Source: Trematomus loennbergii
Taxonomy: Eukaryota; Chordata; Actinopteri; Perciformes; Nototheniidae
DNA length: 64,000 nucleotides
Assembly (NCBI GenBank): GCA_012861695.1
Contig: JAAOOA010000177.1
Location: 491,447-555,446 of the forward strand
Direction of reading: 5' to 3'
Made by a program: the position numbers and the translations under genes. The notes below the pieces were generated by a model that did no database searches, had not been told where the DNA came from, and worked only from the letters and a program-made list of their open reading frames with translations. This document shows, one piece after another, positions 1-11,180 of the stretch (position 1 is its first letter; every line of letters begins with the position of its first letter).

Positions 1-28
1 GTTCAGAACATAGACTGTATATATAAAG

Positions 29-190
29 GTTCAGAACCGGTTCTTCGGTTCAGCTCCCGCTCTGTTCACACCGCTCAGAGCCCGACTGGCGCTGCCGCTG
101 CTGCGTCATGACGTCACCGTTTACGTTGCTGATTTTCTCCCCAACGGCGCTAACTACAACAACAATGGGGGACTGCGTCGGGTCGATGAA
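29..190 (-). mobile_element. End of a Harbinger-like element (inverted relative to 27540-27760)
   Basis: The terminal sequence GAACCGGTTCTTCGGTT (about 36-52), then gagcccgactgg and a gctgctgcgtcatgacg stretch, matches the reverse complement of 27540-27755. The similarity continues to the short Val-rich coding tail near 150-170. The same family carries a Myb/SANT-like domain at 27345, so this is the 3' part of a Harbinger-type DNA transposon copy. The opposite end is not seen in the window. Confidence 0.5.
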
Positions 191-954
191 CGTGTTGCTT
201 TTAATCATACGAAGCCAGATTAAATTACATAACGACTTCTCCAACCTTATACTTTTCTCTAGAGTGTCGTGGTTCATTGTTTATTAATGTGTTACAGCGG
301 CATTTACCGACTGCTGCAGTGCTGGCTGCTCTTCAACGGGAGTTTATTCTCCCGTTAACTCACAGCAGCGGCCGCTGTAAAGTATTCACTGTCCGACTGT
401 CACACAAGCAGCTGAAACATATCCCCAATTCCCCATAAGTGAATGTGTGTCAGTCTGAATTGACGCTGTTATGAAAGTTTCTCTGGTATAAATTGGGTGA
501 TGTTAGCATAGCAACCGACTATAACTTGACTACTTGTTGCTATCCTATTGTGGCATAAGCCGTCTTCTACAGGCACATTTTACCGGCGTATTTTTCATTA
601 TGATTCTACTTGTGATAGTCGGACATGACAACCTGTGCAGCCCATGTATTGATTCCATCCGATAGCTGCTATAATACAAAACAAAACGTCTGCCTGCTCT
701 CCACAATGATCAATAACAGCGAACGGATGGTCAAAGTAAGTCACTTGTCCATCGGACAAGTCAATTGAAAGATCTACTTGTCCGATATTGTAAATAACAC
801 GTCCCGGACGGTGGGACGTGTGCTTTTTCGTACACTGCCTTATGTTCCTCAGTCTTCACATCTTAGCATCCTAACATTTACTCTCTTTACTTCAAAGATG
901 TCACGGCCCCACCTGTGTCCCTGATTCCTAGTGTTTTCCCTAGTCTCCCTTTTC
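190..954. other. No gene recognised
   Basis: I see no supported coding region here. Possibly part of this is the interior of the element ending at 29. It includes a short direct repetition built on gtccgga/ggacaag (about 742-810), but no boundary could be placed. Confidence 0.3.
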
Positions 955-1025
955 CCTGTGTGTCCCTGTGTGTCCCTGTGTGTGTGTGTGGTGTGTGTGT
1001 GTGTGTGTGTGGTGTGTGTGTGTGT

Positions 1026-1058
<33 letters not shown>

Positions 1059-1082
1059 TGTGGTGTGTGTGTGTGTGTGTGT

Positions 1083-1121
<39 letters not shown>

Positions 1122-1138
1122 TGTGTGTGTGTGTGTGT
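955..1138. repeat. (GT)n microsatellite with ggtg interruptions
   Basis: This is a dinucleotide run of gt interrupted about every 10-30 bases by an extra g, preceded by three tgtgtccc units at about 955-983. Long Cys/Val or His/Thr reading frames across it are artefacts of the repeat. Confidence 0.97.
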
Positions 1139-1358
1139 CTGTGCGAGACTTTTGTGTTTCTGCACCTGCCATTCCCGCACAAGGTTGCAACATTGTTGAT
1201 AAATTCAAGCACGGACACCTGTTTGCTTTCACATTCCCGCATTATGTTTTGCGCGAACCAATCTTTATTTTTTTCACATTCTATCCAAGCTGCACATTTG
1301 GGTCAAGACTCAATAAATAAAGCTTCTTCAGTTTGGGTCCTTATCACAACTGATCAAG

Positions 1359-1788
1359 ATGGCCTTGCAAATGATTCTGGAAGAGAGTGAACCATTTGAT
1401 GATGATGATGTAGACAGAGGAAGAGGAAGAGGCTTCAGAATGTGAGGATCACATTTCGGAGAATTCTGAGTCTGACAGTGACTTTGAAGAAGAGGATTAG
1501 ATTGAGCATCAGCTAGTTACTAAAAAAAGATGAGCCACAGGACCAGCCGGTCAGTGGGCAAAAAACAAGTAGCACTTTAATTCATTAATGTGATCTAACA
1601 AATGTAAAAGGGCAAATATGAACCATATATGTTGTTTATATTGCTAGTAATTGAGATGAAGTAACAATCTGTTGAGTATTTTAACATCAAATAGTTTGAT
1701 TGTGTTGAATTGAAGCCCAAAAATGCAGCGGGTCCACCAGACCCACGAACACTGGCTGAGTAACAAAAATATGAACACCATACAAGGG
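1359..1788 (+). pseudogene. piggyBac-like transposase N-terminus remnant and right end
   Basis: An ATG at 1359 opens MALQMILEESEPFDDDD. With a shift of frame an acidic Glu/Ser/Asp run follows (about 1415-1500, ending at a TAG). An acidic N-terminal leader is usual in piggyBac-family transposases of vertebrates. Downstream, 1784-1792 reads caaGGG followed by TTAA, which fits a piggyBac terminus next to its TTAA target. No catalytic domain remains, so this is at best an internally deleted, non-autonomous copy. The left end was not found. The assignment rests on these two features only. Confidence 0.4.
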
Positions 1789-1792
1789 TTAA

Positions 1793-2410
1793 ATGACCAA
1801 CAGATTTTAGAAGATTGTAAAACTAACATCAGAAAACGACAGGACGTGCCTTGGACCCGCCCCCGTCAACGCTAAGCCAATAGGAGAAGACTACAGATGA
1901 TAATATGGGAAGCCAACAGAAAGTCTTTCTCTTTTCCCAGCCACCCATCAAGGAGACGGGAAGGAGCGCACTCAGGCCGAGTCACCATTTGCAATTTCAT
2001 TGTATCACTGTATCATTGTTTTATTAAACGCTGTTAACTTGTAAATAAGCTTTTCGGCTAATGCTGGGCTCAGAGCTAAAAAAACCTACACTGTTCGATC
2101 CCATGTGCTCTGAGGAGCTGAAGAAAACAGCGCAAACGCATCACCAGTTTCCGGGCTCTGATGTGCCGACCCAAGGTCGAAAACTGCTTGATCGTGGTCG
2201 TGAGCCACAAGGTCCTACGCCACCGGCAGAATTGGCCCAACTGTGCCGCTCCGAGGGGGGAAGTCTCAGCCCAGACCGGGCCCACTTCCCCCGCTGTCTT
2301 CCGTCCTGCATCCAGCACTGCCACCACCCGCTCATCGGTTCAGTAAGACAATGGGATCCGTATACTTGGGTAATGCTCATTTTAGTTGTTGATTTCAGGT
2401 TAGATTAGGG
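1793..2410 (+). other. Unclassified repeat-like segment, LTR-like features
   Basis: GC-richer than its surroundings. It has an attaaa polyadenylation-like signal near 2023, several short purine/pyrimidine boxes, and a 115-codon ORF at 2061-2408 that resembles no family I recognise. The layout resembles the LTR and leader of an old retroelement, but no TG...CA pair or target duplication could be fixed. Confidence 0.2.
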
Positions 2411-4035
2411 TTTACATGATACTGCAATCTCTCAGCTGTTAAGAGTTTCAACTCGAACGAATCAGATTTATTCATATTAATTGTGTAACTGGCCATTCAT
2501 ACATTCATCATTCACATTATTCATGTGATACTTATGTTATTCTTTAGTTTTGTATATTCTTAGTAGTTAATACATTTGTCATTTAGAAAGAACCAGTTCA
2601 TGTTTTTTGTGTGTGAAGTAAATCAGCCTCGAGTCAACTCCGATTTTCAGATTATGAGACTACAATAATAGATTATGCTTTATATTTTCTCTCTTATTAG
2701 AGAGATGGTGCCCCAACCTTGGTAAATGGTATATTAACGTATGTTATTCAAAAGTGCTCGCACTTTACGTGAATATTACATTTGTAATCATCAAATCTGC
2801 ACATCAATGTATACTACAGTCCATTACTTGACTGATTCGCCTGTTGTGTCAAATGAGTCATCAGTTGTATCCCTGTGTGTAAAGCATTTAATGCTGTTAA
2901 GTTTAATTGCTAATTCATTAGCACAATGTTCACCAGTCAATGTGGTGTTAGCCTAGCTGTGCTAATCTGCTGTGACAAGTAATGCTGCTCTCATGATAAG
3001 GCATAATGTGATCTATAATGTCAGTGTGTGTGATGGGATCAGAAATGAAAAGGTTGGGTCTGCAATTTGACTCCAATACACCTTTTCTTTTTGGATAGAA
3101 AGGCATTGGGAGCTAGGGGGGTAAATCTAGAGGGGGTTGTTAAATTTGAATATTAACAAACTTTACGCAGATTTGCTGACTTCACCTTTAATCAGACCTA
3201 AATGAATTTATACAAATAAAAACAAGAACCACATTTTTCAATATTAGTATGTAAATATTCAAGGGTTCTTTAATATTAAAACTGTATACAGTACATCTAA
3301 CCAGGTATTAGATCCATGCTAAACATAAGCATGGCTCAACATTAACCATTCGTCCTGTCAGCTAGGTTTACAGAGGGGTTTAAAGGGGCCAGGCTTACTG
3401 TCTTCACCAAACTGAGCAATTGTAAAAAAAAAAAAAAAAGTTACAGGTAAAGAACTGCATTCTTTTTAATGTTATGATTCACCGTTTCATTTTCTTTTAA
3501 TCAAGTATAGCAGTCAGTGGATATATTCTTAATTCCAAGTGAAACATAAACAACTGGAAACAAAGTGCATTGTGTCATAGTGATAGTGACTGGGATTGCT
3601 TCATATTTGTTACATGTAAACAAATGGAACATACTGTTCTGTTGGACAGGTCTGTTTATGATACTTCTGCATACCCTGCTCCTGTTTAATTCTAAAAAAC
3701 ATCTCAATGACTTTGTTGGAAATCGATTACCACCATACTTCATATCACAAACAGATCGGTGTTTACTGCATGTACTACCTACTAAACTAACAATTAAGGA
3801 TGACATTACCATCACGACTGCATACTCTTAGTAAACTCAGAAGAACTCTGTCACATATCTGCATCCATCATATAACCGTATAAACCACAATCAGCATTGC
3901 CTCTATTAGGCATTTTAATATTTTCCAATAGTATTTTAAGGAAAATTCCATTTAATATTGAATAATCCATTTCTTGCACAATAATATCCTGCATCATATT
4001 TGTTGCTGGAAATGTGTATTTCCACATGTATATTT
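2411..4035. other. AT-rich intronic sequence, no gene recognised
   Basis: No supported coding or TIR structure. It contains a run of 16 A at about 3424-3439. The ORFs at 3501-3831 overlap on opposite strands and lack family resemblance. It should be dpp10 intron. Confidence 0.4.
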
Positions 4036-4132
4036 TCTACGGAAGAGGATTAGGGCAACATGAAAAAATTTAGGCGAATGTGAAAAAAAAAAGTCAGAAT
4101 TCTGTGATTAAAGTCAGAATTCTGACTTTTTT
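4036..4132. repeat. Dispersed repeat with agtcagaattctga units (second copy at 62428-62600)
   Basis: The opening tacggaagaggattaggg and the repeated agtcagaattctg modules recur at 62428-62600 (tacggaggaagattaggg). I recognise this as a widely dispersed teleost repeat but cannot name its class. Confidence 0.6.
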
Positions 4133-4134
4133 TA

Positions 4135-4260
4135 ATAATAACACTTAACAAATATGATCTATTCTTATGTAACAAGACATTCAACTATAAGTGTTAATTT
4201 GGTCTAAATAACTCAAAATGTTGTTACATAAGAATATATCATATTTGTTAAGTGTTATTA
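4135..4260. repeat. Inverted repeat with 40-bp arms
   Basis: 4135-4174 (taataacacttaacaaatat onward) is nearly the reverse complement of 4221-4260 (ending aagtgttatta), separated by about 46 bp. Such a foldback may be a small MITE or the loop of a larger one. Confidence 0.65.
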
Positions 4261-4261
4261 T

Positions 4262-4560
4262 GGTAGAATTACTATTCTTGTGGTACTACTGCCTTATTAG
4301 GCCCATATTGAGCAGAGCATATTAAGACCAAAACTCATGTACAACAACTTCCTTACTTGCAATCATCAGCACTAATTAGAGGGTTATTGAGGAAAAACTC
4401 TCAACTAATGGCTTATTACTTGTAGAATATGGTCATGCAGAATAAGGCATTAATAAGTGTTTTATAATGACTAATAAAGAGCCAATATACTGCTAATATG
4501 CATGTTGATGAACAACTAGTTGATGGTAAATTTGTGTACCTTAATATAAAGTGTTACCAT
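4262..4560 (-). mobile_element. GTAACACTTTA-type MITE, single end
   Basis: Read on the minus strand from 4558, the sequence begins ggtaacactttatattaa and continues through tgcttattaatgcc-like modules typical of a very common vertebrate MITE family with GTAACACTTTA termini. The far end is missing or replaced by the foldback at 4135-4260. Confidence 0.5.
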
Positions 4561-4569
4561 TTTTTTAAA

Positions 4570-4770
4570 CTTTTTAATGCTATTTTATTTCTATTTCAGA
4601 AATATTTTGGACTGTTTATTTCTAGGGTCTTCATTTCTCTTACATTGCCTTGTTTTTTATGCTGCTGCAACGCAAACACTTCCCAAATTGGGATCAATAA
4701 AGTACTTATCTATTTATCTATATATATATATATAAATATAAATATCTATCTAATATCAATATACATGTGT
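4570..4770 (+). mobile_element. Retroposon 3' tail ending in (TCTA/TATA)n
   Basis: The motif cttcccaaattgggatcaat followed by aaagtacttatcta and a degenerate tcta/tata run is the usual 3' end of a common fish non-LTR retroposon. An inverted, older copy of the same motif lies at 54755-54870. No coding part remains. Confidence 0.5.
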
Positions 4771-4868
4771 GTTACATTTTTGTCTACAGTATGCCTACAT
4801 TATTAATGTGAGATCTTGTGTTTTTTATCTCTGAGCTATCATTTGCCATCCCTCATAATTATTTTAGG

Positions 4869-4975
4869 AATGTATGCACTATATCAAATCAACGTTTATA
4901 CAAAACCCATTTTATAGAAAATGTAATTGCAAAATAGGGCAACTGTCCTCCTGAGCTGACAGCAGTTTCCTCTTT
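4869..4975. repeat. Dispersed repeat, partner at 11085-11180
   Basis: tatcaaatcaacgtttatac, then an aaaaccca tract, then ggcaactgtcctcctgagct are repeated in the same orientation at 11085-11180 with about 80-85% identity by eye. Class unknown. Confidence 0.6.
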
Positions 4976-5380
4976 TTCATTATTTAACGGTTAATTATTA
5001 AATCATCTGCCTGGCAGTCTGAGGGGCTGCAATGCATTTTGGGGCAGTTCAGGATTAAGCTTGCAAATTCCTTCCTATTTATACATCCGGGCATTTATGG
5101 CATACACAAATCCCCATACTTTGAATTCGGAACAAACTTTACACTCAACTCTTAGTCAGTATTAGAATGAATAGAATAGGTTTGGTATTTAGAACACAGC
5201 CGATGTCTTTTCTCACATCTCTGAAGCTGGTGCCCTCGTGCTGGATCAGTGCTGGCTCAAACTCACTGAGTGATAAGAGATCTGCATGTGGGTCACATCT
5301 CCATGAACTGTAAACCTCCAGTATTAACAGCCCCGAGCCAAACACCAGTGTCAGAATGTGAAAGCAGATTATTGAGAGGT
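4976..5380. other. dpp10 intron, no further exon recognised
   Basis: A 66-codon minus-strand ORF (5145-5345) lies just beyond the exon at 5387, but it has no resemblance to the next DPP10 segment and no splice acceptor in register, so I treat it as intron. Confidence 0.5.
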
Positions 5381-5386
5381 GCTCAC

Positions 5387-5461
5387 CTGCTTGACATCAT
5401 ATCCCAGAAGAACAAAGTTTAGATCTGGAGAAACTGCAAACGTTGAGGCCTTAAAAGTTGC
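5387..5461 (-). CDS. dpp10: dpp10 exon: propeller strand ending SPDLNFVLLGYDVKQ
   Basis: This is the fourth recognised dpp10 exon. The acceptor cccatag is at 5462-5468 and the donor gtgagc at 5381-5386; it has exactly 25 codons, phase 0 at both ends. The translation starts ATFKASTFAVSPDLNFVLLG and ends YDVKQ. Human DPP10 has TFKAS, VSPDL, YVLLAYDVKQ here, whereas DPP6 reads RAIRYEISPD and SYNVEP, so this exon is what makes the gene dpp10 rather than dpp6. The next exon, expected to begin with a FHYSYTASY-like sequence, was not found in 1-5386 and is presumably beyond the left edge. Confidence 0.93.
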
Positions 5462-5800
5462 CTATGGGAAGGAAAGTAGATAAATTATTTTAGTTTTCAG
5501 CAATCCAGTTTTTTAAACTTTCTGAAACTACTTTAGAGATACAACTGCCAAACAATCATTATCTAAAAACAAATCTTAACACATTCTCACTAAACGAGAT
5601 CTGTGTAAAAAGCTCGACCTCAGCCGGCTAACACGTTGCCATGGTAACAATGACACGTGATGCTAGAAAAAAACAAACATCTAAAAACGTAATAAAATGT
5701 CAATATTTTTTACTTTTTAGTTTTTATTTAAAGCTGTCAAGTTTCCTGAGTGGACATGTGTACTATCCTTAATGAGTGGAGACACAGGGCCAGCACTTAC

Positions 5801-5895
5801 AAACGTTGTGTTCTTCAGCAGCAGCTGGGTCTCATTGCTCTGTGTGTTGGCTTTCATGATGTCTCCATCCCAGCTCCGGAAGATGATTTCCTCAT
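5801..5895 (-). CDS. dpp10: dpp10 exon: first beta-propeller strands
   Basis: This is the third recognised dpp10 exon. The acceptor ctctcttag is at 5896-5904 and the donor gtaagt at 5795-5800. It has 95 nt, entering in phase 1 and leaving in phase 0. Its translation contains DEEIIFRSWDGDIMKANTQS and NETQLLLKNTTF. This aligns with the DPP10 segment TEVVYKSENG ... NTTFV, including the N-linked glycosylation motifs NET and NTT. The frame is intact and codon usage is unremarkable. Confidence 0.93.
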
Positions 5896-5904
5896 CTAAG
5901 AGAG

Positions 5905-7598
5905 AAACAGGCATGCTCAGAGAACTGCAAACACTTATTCGATTTGTTGTTTCTATGGGTTTGAGAAATGTATTCAGCTCAGACTTTGAGAGTCAGTCCC
6001 TGAACCAAGAAACAATGAAGGTTGACCGCATTTCATGTGAGATTTCATCATTATGTTGTTAGTATTTTTCTTAGAAAACACTGACAAATGTGAAAGAGAC
6101 CTATTCATGTTTTTTTCACATGTGAGAGCATGGTGGAGTTTATTACTTGTCTTTGGTCCTCTACGCATTTTCTAAACCTACTACCGTTAATATTATTCAG
6201 TTTGCTGAAAAACGACATTTGTTGACAATAGAGGTCACAGTAAGGCTGTCTCTACATGATAAGCAGACGTGAATGCATTCACCTATTCACAATAGTACAC
6301 TTGTTGCCTTGGCAACCGCAGCCAAATGGATTTGCTGTCATGTGGTGCTCAAGTTTGAATTATTTACGTGGCCACTTGATATCATTTGCATATAATTGAA
6401 AAGCACTGACCATTGCTAGAAACTGGACCACATGTTAGAAGTTAGACTCAATAAAGATGTGTTTTAACTCACCGCTAATGTGTCAACTCAAAACATCTGA
6501 TTGGGTGTGCTTTAGGTTGATCATGGTTTGATAGTTGAGCGGTCAGCAGCGGTAATTCTAATATATTTTACTGGGCATGCAGCAGTAGGATTGTGTTTCT
6601 ATATTTGGACAAAAGCCATGGGTGAGTTCATTTTTATGAAGCAATTTCTAATATGACGTGTGCCAACAGAAACTGATCACAAGATAATGATAAAAAAAAC
6701 TGTATTACCACAGCATTGTCATAGCGGCAGACTGCAGGACATTAAATGAATGGATCATTTAACAATCAGAAGGTTGTGAGTTGGATCCCACCCCTGCAGT
6801 CGATATGTTGAGGTATCCTTAATGGACAAGATGACTCCTATTCACTCCTGAGGGCATTGCGGTGGGTGAATGTGTGTGAAAATTAGATTCCTTATGCAAA
6901 AAGCTGCACATTGCTCTGGTTGAATGATGAGCGCTTTGAGGATTTGTAAAGACTGGATAAAGTGCTACATGAATACAGTCCATTTACCATTCAGAGTCTT
7001 TGTAAAGATGCGAGACTTCACATATATAATCCTAACACACACTCCTACACCTGTATGAGCTGTGTTTTGCATTAGTGCTGAAACATGTGGAACATTCTCT
7101 TTTTCTGTTCATTTGACTCGAGAAACCAAGCAATTATTTCATGTGAGCACTCTTTTCAAGCACACTCCTCTGGAATGACAGGTATGAGTGTTTTATTTTG
7201 ACCCTGCTATAGAGCGTGTCATTGAAAGCATCGAGCTGAATAAATATGTGTTTCGATTTCAGAAGCTACAGAGAGATGTGACTTTTATAAAGCAGCTTCC
7301 TGGTACCTTTATGTCTGTTTATTTCTGACAAGGCATACAGTACGTAACGCAGTAAATGTTCCTTTATGTATGGAAACAACCTGCGTCAGTGGACTCTCAT
7401 AAAGCCATTTGCAGTTTGACATTTGACTACAGGATTCTGAAGGTATGGATTATTTATATTTCATTCTTTAATACTCAGATAAAATAAAGTCTACCTCTAA
7501 GATGGATGAATGCTTTATGAATATTAATAACGGAGAAAACAAAACCTCCACTCATACTGATAGAAATGTGACTCAAATACTTAGACAACAAAGACAAT
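5905..7598. other. dpp10 intron 3, low-repeat part
   Basis: No coding evidence. About 6730-7000 has the flavour of a decayed retroposon tail (ggttgtgagttggatcccac, then gcgctttgaggatttgtaaa near 6930), but no boundaries could be set. Confidence 0.35.
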
Positions 7599-8507
7599 AG
7601 GCTTGTTTGAGATGAGCGAGACCGACGCAGACCTGCGCAATTGCGACCGCCGTCTTGCTAGTGCTTTGCATGATGGTTAGTAATTTTGTCCGACTTGCTC
7701 TGGAGGCTCGACTGCATGAGACGTTGAAATCTCGCGGGACAAAGACGCCGGCAGCCTTGAGAGCGAGGCGGCGCAGTTTCTCTCCACGAGCTGCAGAAGC
7801 GAAATGCTTGATGGGAAACGACTTGCTGGTATCTCGAGCTGAGCGCTCATTGGTGGTTTTTACCCCGTGCTGGAGATGAAACTCTCCATTGGCTCGGCAA
7901 AAGTTTGTGTGTTTTGTGTCAGTTTTACGTCGCCACTTCCATTCACATTTTTTATCATTGTTCCACAATGTTTATCATCATGCAATTAATATCTATATAT
8001 GTTATACTATACTTGCACTGCTTACCGTTTTCATACTTTATATATCTTAGCATATTCATACACACTGTTAATACTGTTCATACTGCTCACAGGCTACTGT
8101 GTATATCTAGTGTGTTCATATCCCTCACTGTGTATTCATCATTCAATTCATTCTATATTTTGTGTATATAATGTTACATTTGTCTCAGTGGACTTCACAG
8201 TTTGTACAGAATATCAGTATGACAATACGACACCCTCTGTCCTTAGACCCTCACATCGTACAAGGAAAAACTTCCAGAGAAAAACCCACAGTTTAAAGGG
8301 GAACATGGGAGAAACCTCAGGGAGAGCAACAGAGGAGGGATCCCTCTCCCAGGACGGACAGACGTGCAATAGATGCCGTGTTTAAATCGAAGAGATAATA
8401 CATTTTACAGCATTGGTAGACCACCGTCTTTTTGAGACCTCCCCGGGCTGCAATCGGCTATTGTCGTCTACTTTCGAGGCGAGCCGCAGCTCATCTCAAA
8501 CAAGCCT
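7599..8507. mobile_element. MITE with TIR AGGCTTGTTTGAGATGAGC
   Basis: The first 19 bases (7599-7617) are the exact reverse complement of 8489-8507. The target duplication could not be settled. The left 300 bp are GC-rich and the middle is AT-rich. 8225-8390 contains a well-known teleost dispersed repeat (tccctctcccaggacggaca near 8340), so the element seems to have captured or been hit by another repeat. No transposase. Confidence 0.75.
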
Positions 8508-8619
8508 TATGGCTCTCTTGAAGACACAAGATGAACTGGCACAGGACAAAGGGAGACAAGGACAATATAAAAGAGGTAATGGGACACAGGTGGCAAGAAT
8601 CAAGGGAGGGGCTGACTCT

Positions 8620-9020
8620 GGGTGTTTCTCAATGTCGAGGAAGGCTGCTCCAGAGCCACTATTTCAAGCATACTACGTCATTGAGTACCGCCGAAGGACT
8701 GTTCCAATGTCCAGCATACTTGGAATTCTACCGAGGCCGGCGTACTTCGTAGCGGGACATTTCGAGGCTGCACATGTGTAGACTCCGCGGTCTTAAAATC
8801 CCCACAATGCTTTGGGCACGGACCAATTTCCAAATCTTTGGCGGAAATCGCGCTCCATTTAAGGCGGGGCCTTGCATATGACGCAAACCTGCACACCTGT
8901 TAGCCTGTTCCACAATTCTTCGTTTTCCGAGGCTAGGAAGGATTCTTGCCTCGCTTCTGAAGCAAGTGACTCGGAAGACATGTGCTACCAAGCAAGCGTC
9001 CTCGACATTGAGAAACACCC
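8620..9020. mobile_element. 401-bp MITE, 3-bp target duplication TCT
   Basis: The termini GGGTGTTTCTCAATGTCGAG and its reverse complement are at 8620-8639 and 9001-9020, flanked by TCT at 8617-8619 and 9021-9023. No coding capacity. Three-base duplications point to Harbinger- or CACTA-like enzymes, but the superfamily is not proven. Confidence 0.85.
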
Positions 9021-9023
9021 TCT

Positions 9024-9780
9024 CACAGGCGGAAAAACACACAATGGCAGGAAGTAAAGGGCTTTGAAACGAGAAGGAAAGGTAAGTACAAAATAAAACA
9101 GGAAGTGCAATGACAGACAGTGAATGACGAGACTAGACATGAGTGACTGTAACTTAACAAGTGAACAATGAGACATGACTAAACATACATCTAAACATGG
9201 ACAAATAAGTAAACATGAAAAATATCACATGAACCTGATAACTTTACATGACATGAGTAAATTAACCAACACAAAGCTTCAAAGTAAGTGTACCAAGGTC
9301 TGCAGCTGCTCCTGCTGAGCAGACAGTGAGCTGTTCTGATTGTACAGTAAAGAGAAGATGCATTATTATTGTTTATTACAAAGCTTCGAGGAAAACAAAA
9401 TTGTGATTGGTCACGTTGGACATTCTAGAGGTTTCCTATTTTAAGCCAGCTGCTGCTTTTTGCTCTGACTGAGGACTACAGTTTGTGCAGTTATATAAAT
9501 CTGCAGAAGGATGTACGGTCAATTTGACAACAAATGTTCGTTTTCATCCATCATAAAAAAAACATGGAATACTTTCTGAATATTAATTTTTTTATTTGTG
9601 GAGAGCACATAACTTTGGATTCATGATGACTAAACTGTCCCCAGTAAAGATTTTTAAAAAAGAGCGAAAGAGAAGGAGAGAGTTTGAAGGACAGAGCGCT
9701 GGATGTCAGAGAAATCAACAGAAGAAGACAGACAGTAAGTAAACATTAAAGGGAACAGCAGAAAAAGACCAACAGGAAGT
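9024..9780. other. Intronic sequence with loose acaggaagt/aacatga reiterations
   Basis: The sequence is rich in acaggaag, gacagac and aaacatga words that suggest an old simple repeat; no gene recognised. Confidence 0.3.
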
Positions 9781-9794
9781 AACGGCAACTTCAG

Positions 9795-9903
9795 AAGTAG
9801 ACAGACAGGAATTGAACACTAACAGGAACACGGTATGGGCTAAAGACAGGAAGTAAACACTAACAGGAACACGATATGGGCTACAGACAGGAAGTAAACA
9901 CTA
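9795..9903. repeat. Short tandem repeat, about 44-47-bp unit, 2.5 copies
   Basis: The unit contains acaggaagtaaacactaaca, then ggaacacg, then atgggcta. It occurs at about 9800, 9847 and 9890, the last copy broken by the sequence starting ggtacgtccacacgg. Confidence 0.75.
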
Positions 9904-9904
9904 A

Positions 9905-10195
9905 CGGTACGTCCACACGGCAGCGTTGCGTGCTTCAACGGAGACCCTTCCCATTCACTTTCAATGGGGTGACGTCACGCTTTGCCGAACTGCATTGTGG
10001 TTCCGTCGCATCGCTTCGCCTCTGTTGCTCGCTTCGAAAGTTGAGAAAAGTTCAACTTTTCAAGCGTCGACGGAAGCGTCAGCCAATCAAATCATATGCA
10101 AGTACATTACATTGCATTTAGCTGACGCTTTTATCCAAAGCGACTTACAATAAGTACATTCGACCAGTACAAGCACTAGCCAATCAAACAGTGTG
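9905..10195. mobile_element. MITE-like fragment with a nested teleost repeat
   Basis: It starts ggtacgtccacacggcagcg and contains a self-complementary aaagttgagaaaagttcaac section (10036-10060). 10104-10165 carries tttagctgacgcttttatcc plus aaagcgacttac, a hallmark of a very common fish repeat, inserted or fused here. The outer right terminus is not certain. Confidence 0.45.
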
Positions 10196-11084
10196 CTTGT
10201 GTGTCCGGGGCGGGAACAGGAACACACTATGGGCTCTGCAGTGTTTACAGACCGGTTAATGGAAATAAACTGTGGACAGACTTGGACAGTTACAGGAAAC
10301 CTCGATCAGTGCTGCTGTTATTTTAAGAAGTTGCTGTTTCTGCAGTTTCGGTCGTTGGTACGCAGTGGAACAGACTCTTTTTTCTTAGTAGAAGCAAGAC
10401 GAGCATTTTAAATCAATATTGTGAGTCATGCCTTTGGTTTATTTGGTATGTAGCCGTGTAATAAATGGGATAATGTATCAAGACACTTCGCTTTGGGATC
10501 CTGGTTGCCCTGTCGGTGTTCTTTTTCAAAAATGACCACATTGCTGCACATTATCCCGAACCTACTGACTTACATTTCTACTGGGCCAGAAACACAAGGA
10601 CTTGGGCCAGAAACACAAGGACTTGGTGCCCCTGAGAGGAGCGTTGGACAAGAGACAAGAAATAACAACAACAGAAAATACGTATTAAGGAGGATGTGTC
10701 TCAGACATCTCGGCTCAATGAGACTACACTTCAACTCTCCACAGTGGAAAAAATGACAGGAGAGCCTGCAATAACTCCAGTGTGATCTCAAACCAACACT
10801 CCAGTCCAGGGAGGCCTGAATTCCATTAACGCATTTGACAGATCTAAATAATTTCAAGGTCCCCATCTCATGTAAATGTCAACGAATAAGCTCAGAGGCA
10901 GAGAGGGCTATAGACTAGCAAACACTCCAAACACGATTGGGTATAATGACAGGAAAATAAATATGAAAGGGATATGGATTGCTTGTATTCAACAGGCCAA
11001 GAAATCCTCAAAAGGACTGTTGTCATTTAGGAACTGTACCCACGGTGAAACAAAACCCAGTCCTCTCTGCATAATTTATATGCA
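10196..11084. other. Intronic sequence, no gene recognised
   Basis: Contains a perfect 21-bp direct duplication (unit gggccagaaacacaaggact plus t) at 10583-10624. Nothing else supported. Confidence 0.35.
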
Positions 11085-11180
11085 GCGCATGTATCAAATC
11101 AATGGTTATACAAAACATTTTACAGCTGAAGTAATTGGAAAATGGGGCTACTGTCCTCCTGAGTTGACAACAGTTCCATC
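11085..11180. repeat. Dispersed repeat, second copy of 4869-4975
   Basis: Shares tatcaaatcaatggttatac and ggctactgtcctcctgagtt with the copy in the next intron, in the same orientation. Confidence 0.6.

Noticed and set aside
849..1390. Six long His/Thr or Cys/Val ORFs over the (GT)n run
   Set aside because: They are produced by the dinucleotide repeat in all frames; no domain or start context.
2061..2408. 115-residue plus-strand ORF
   Set aside because: Overlaps two ORFs on the minus strand, no family resemblance, and lies in LTR-like repeat DNA.
5145..5345. 66-residue minus-strand ORF next to the dpp10 exon at 5387
   Set aside because: No match to the following DPP10 region, and a good donor (gtgagc) ends the exon before it.
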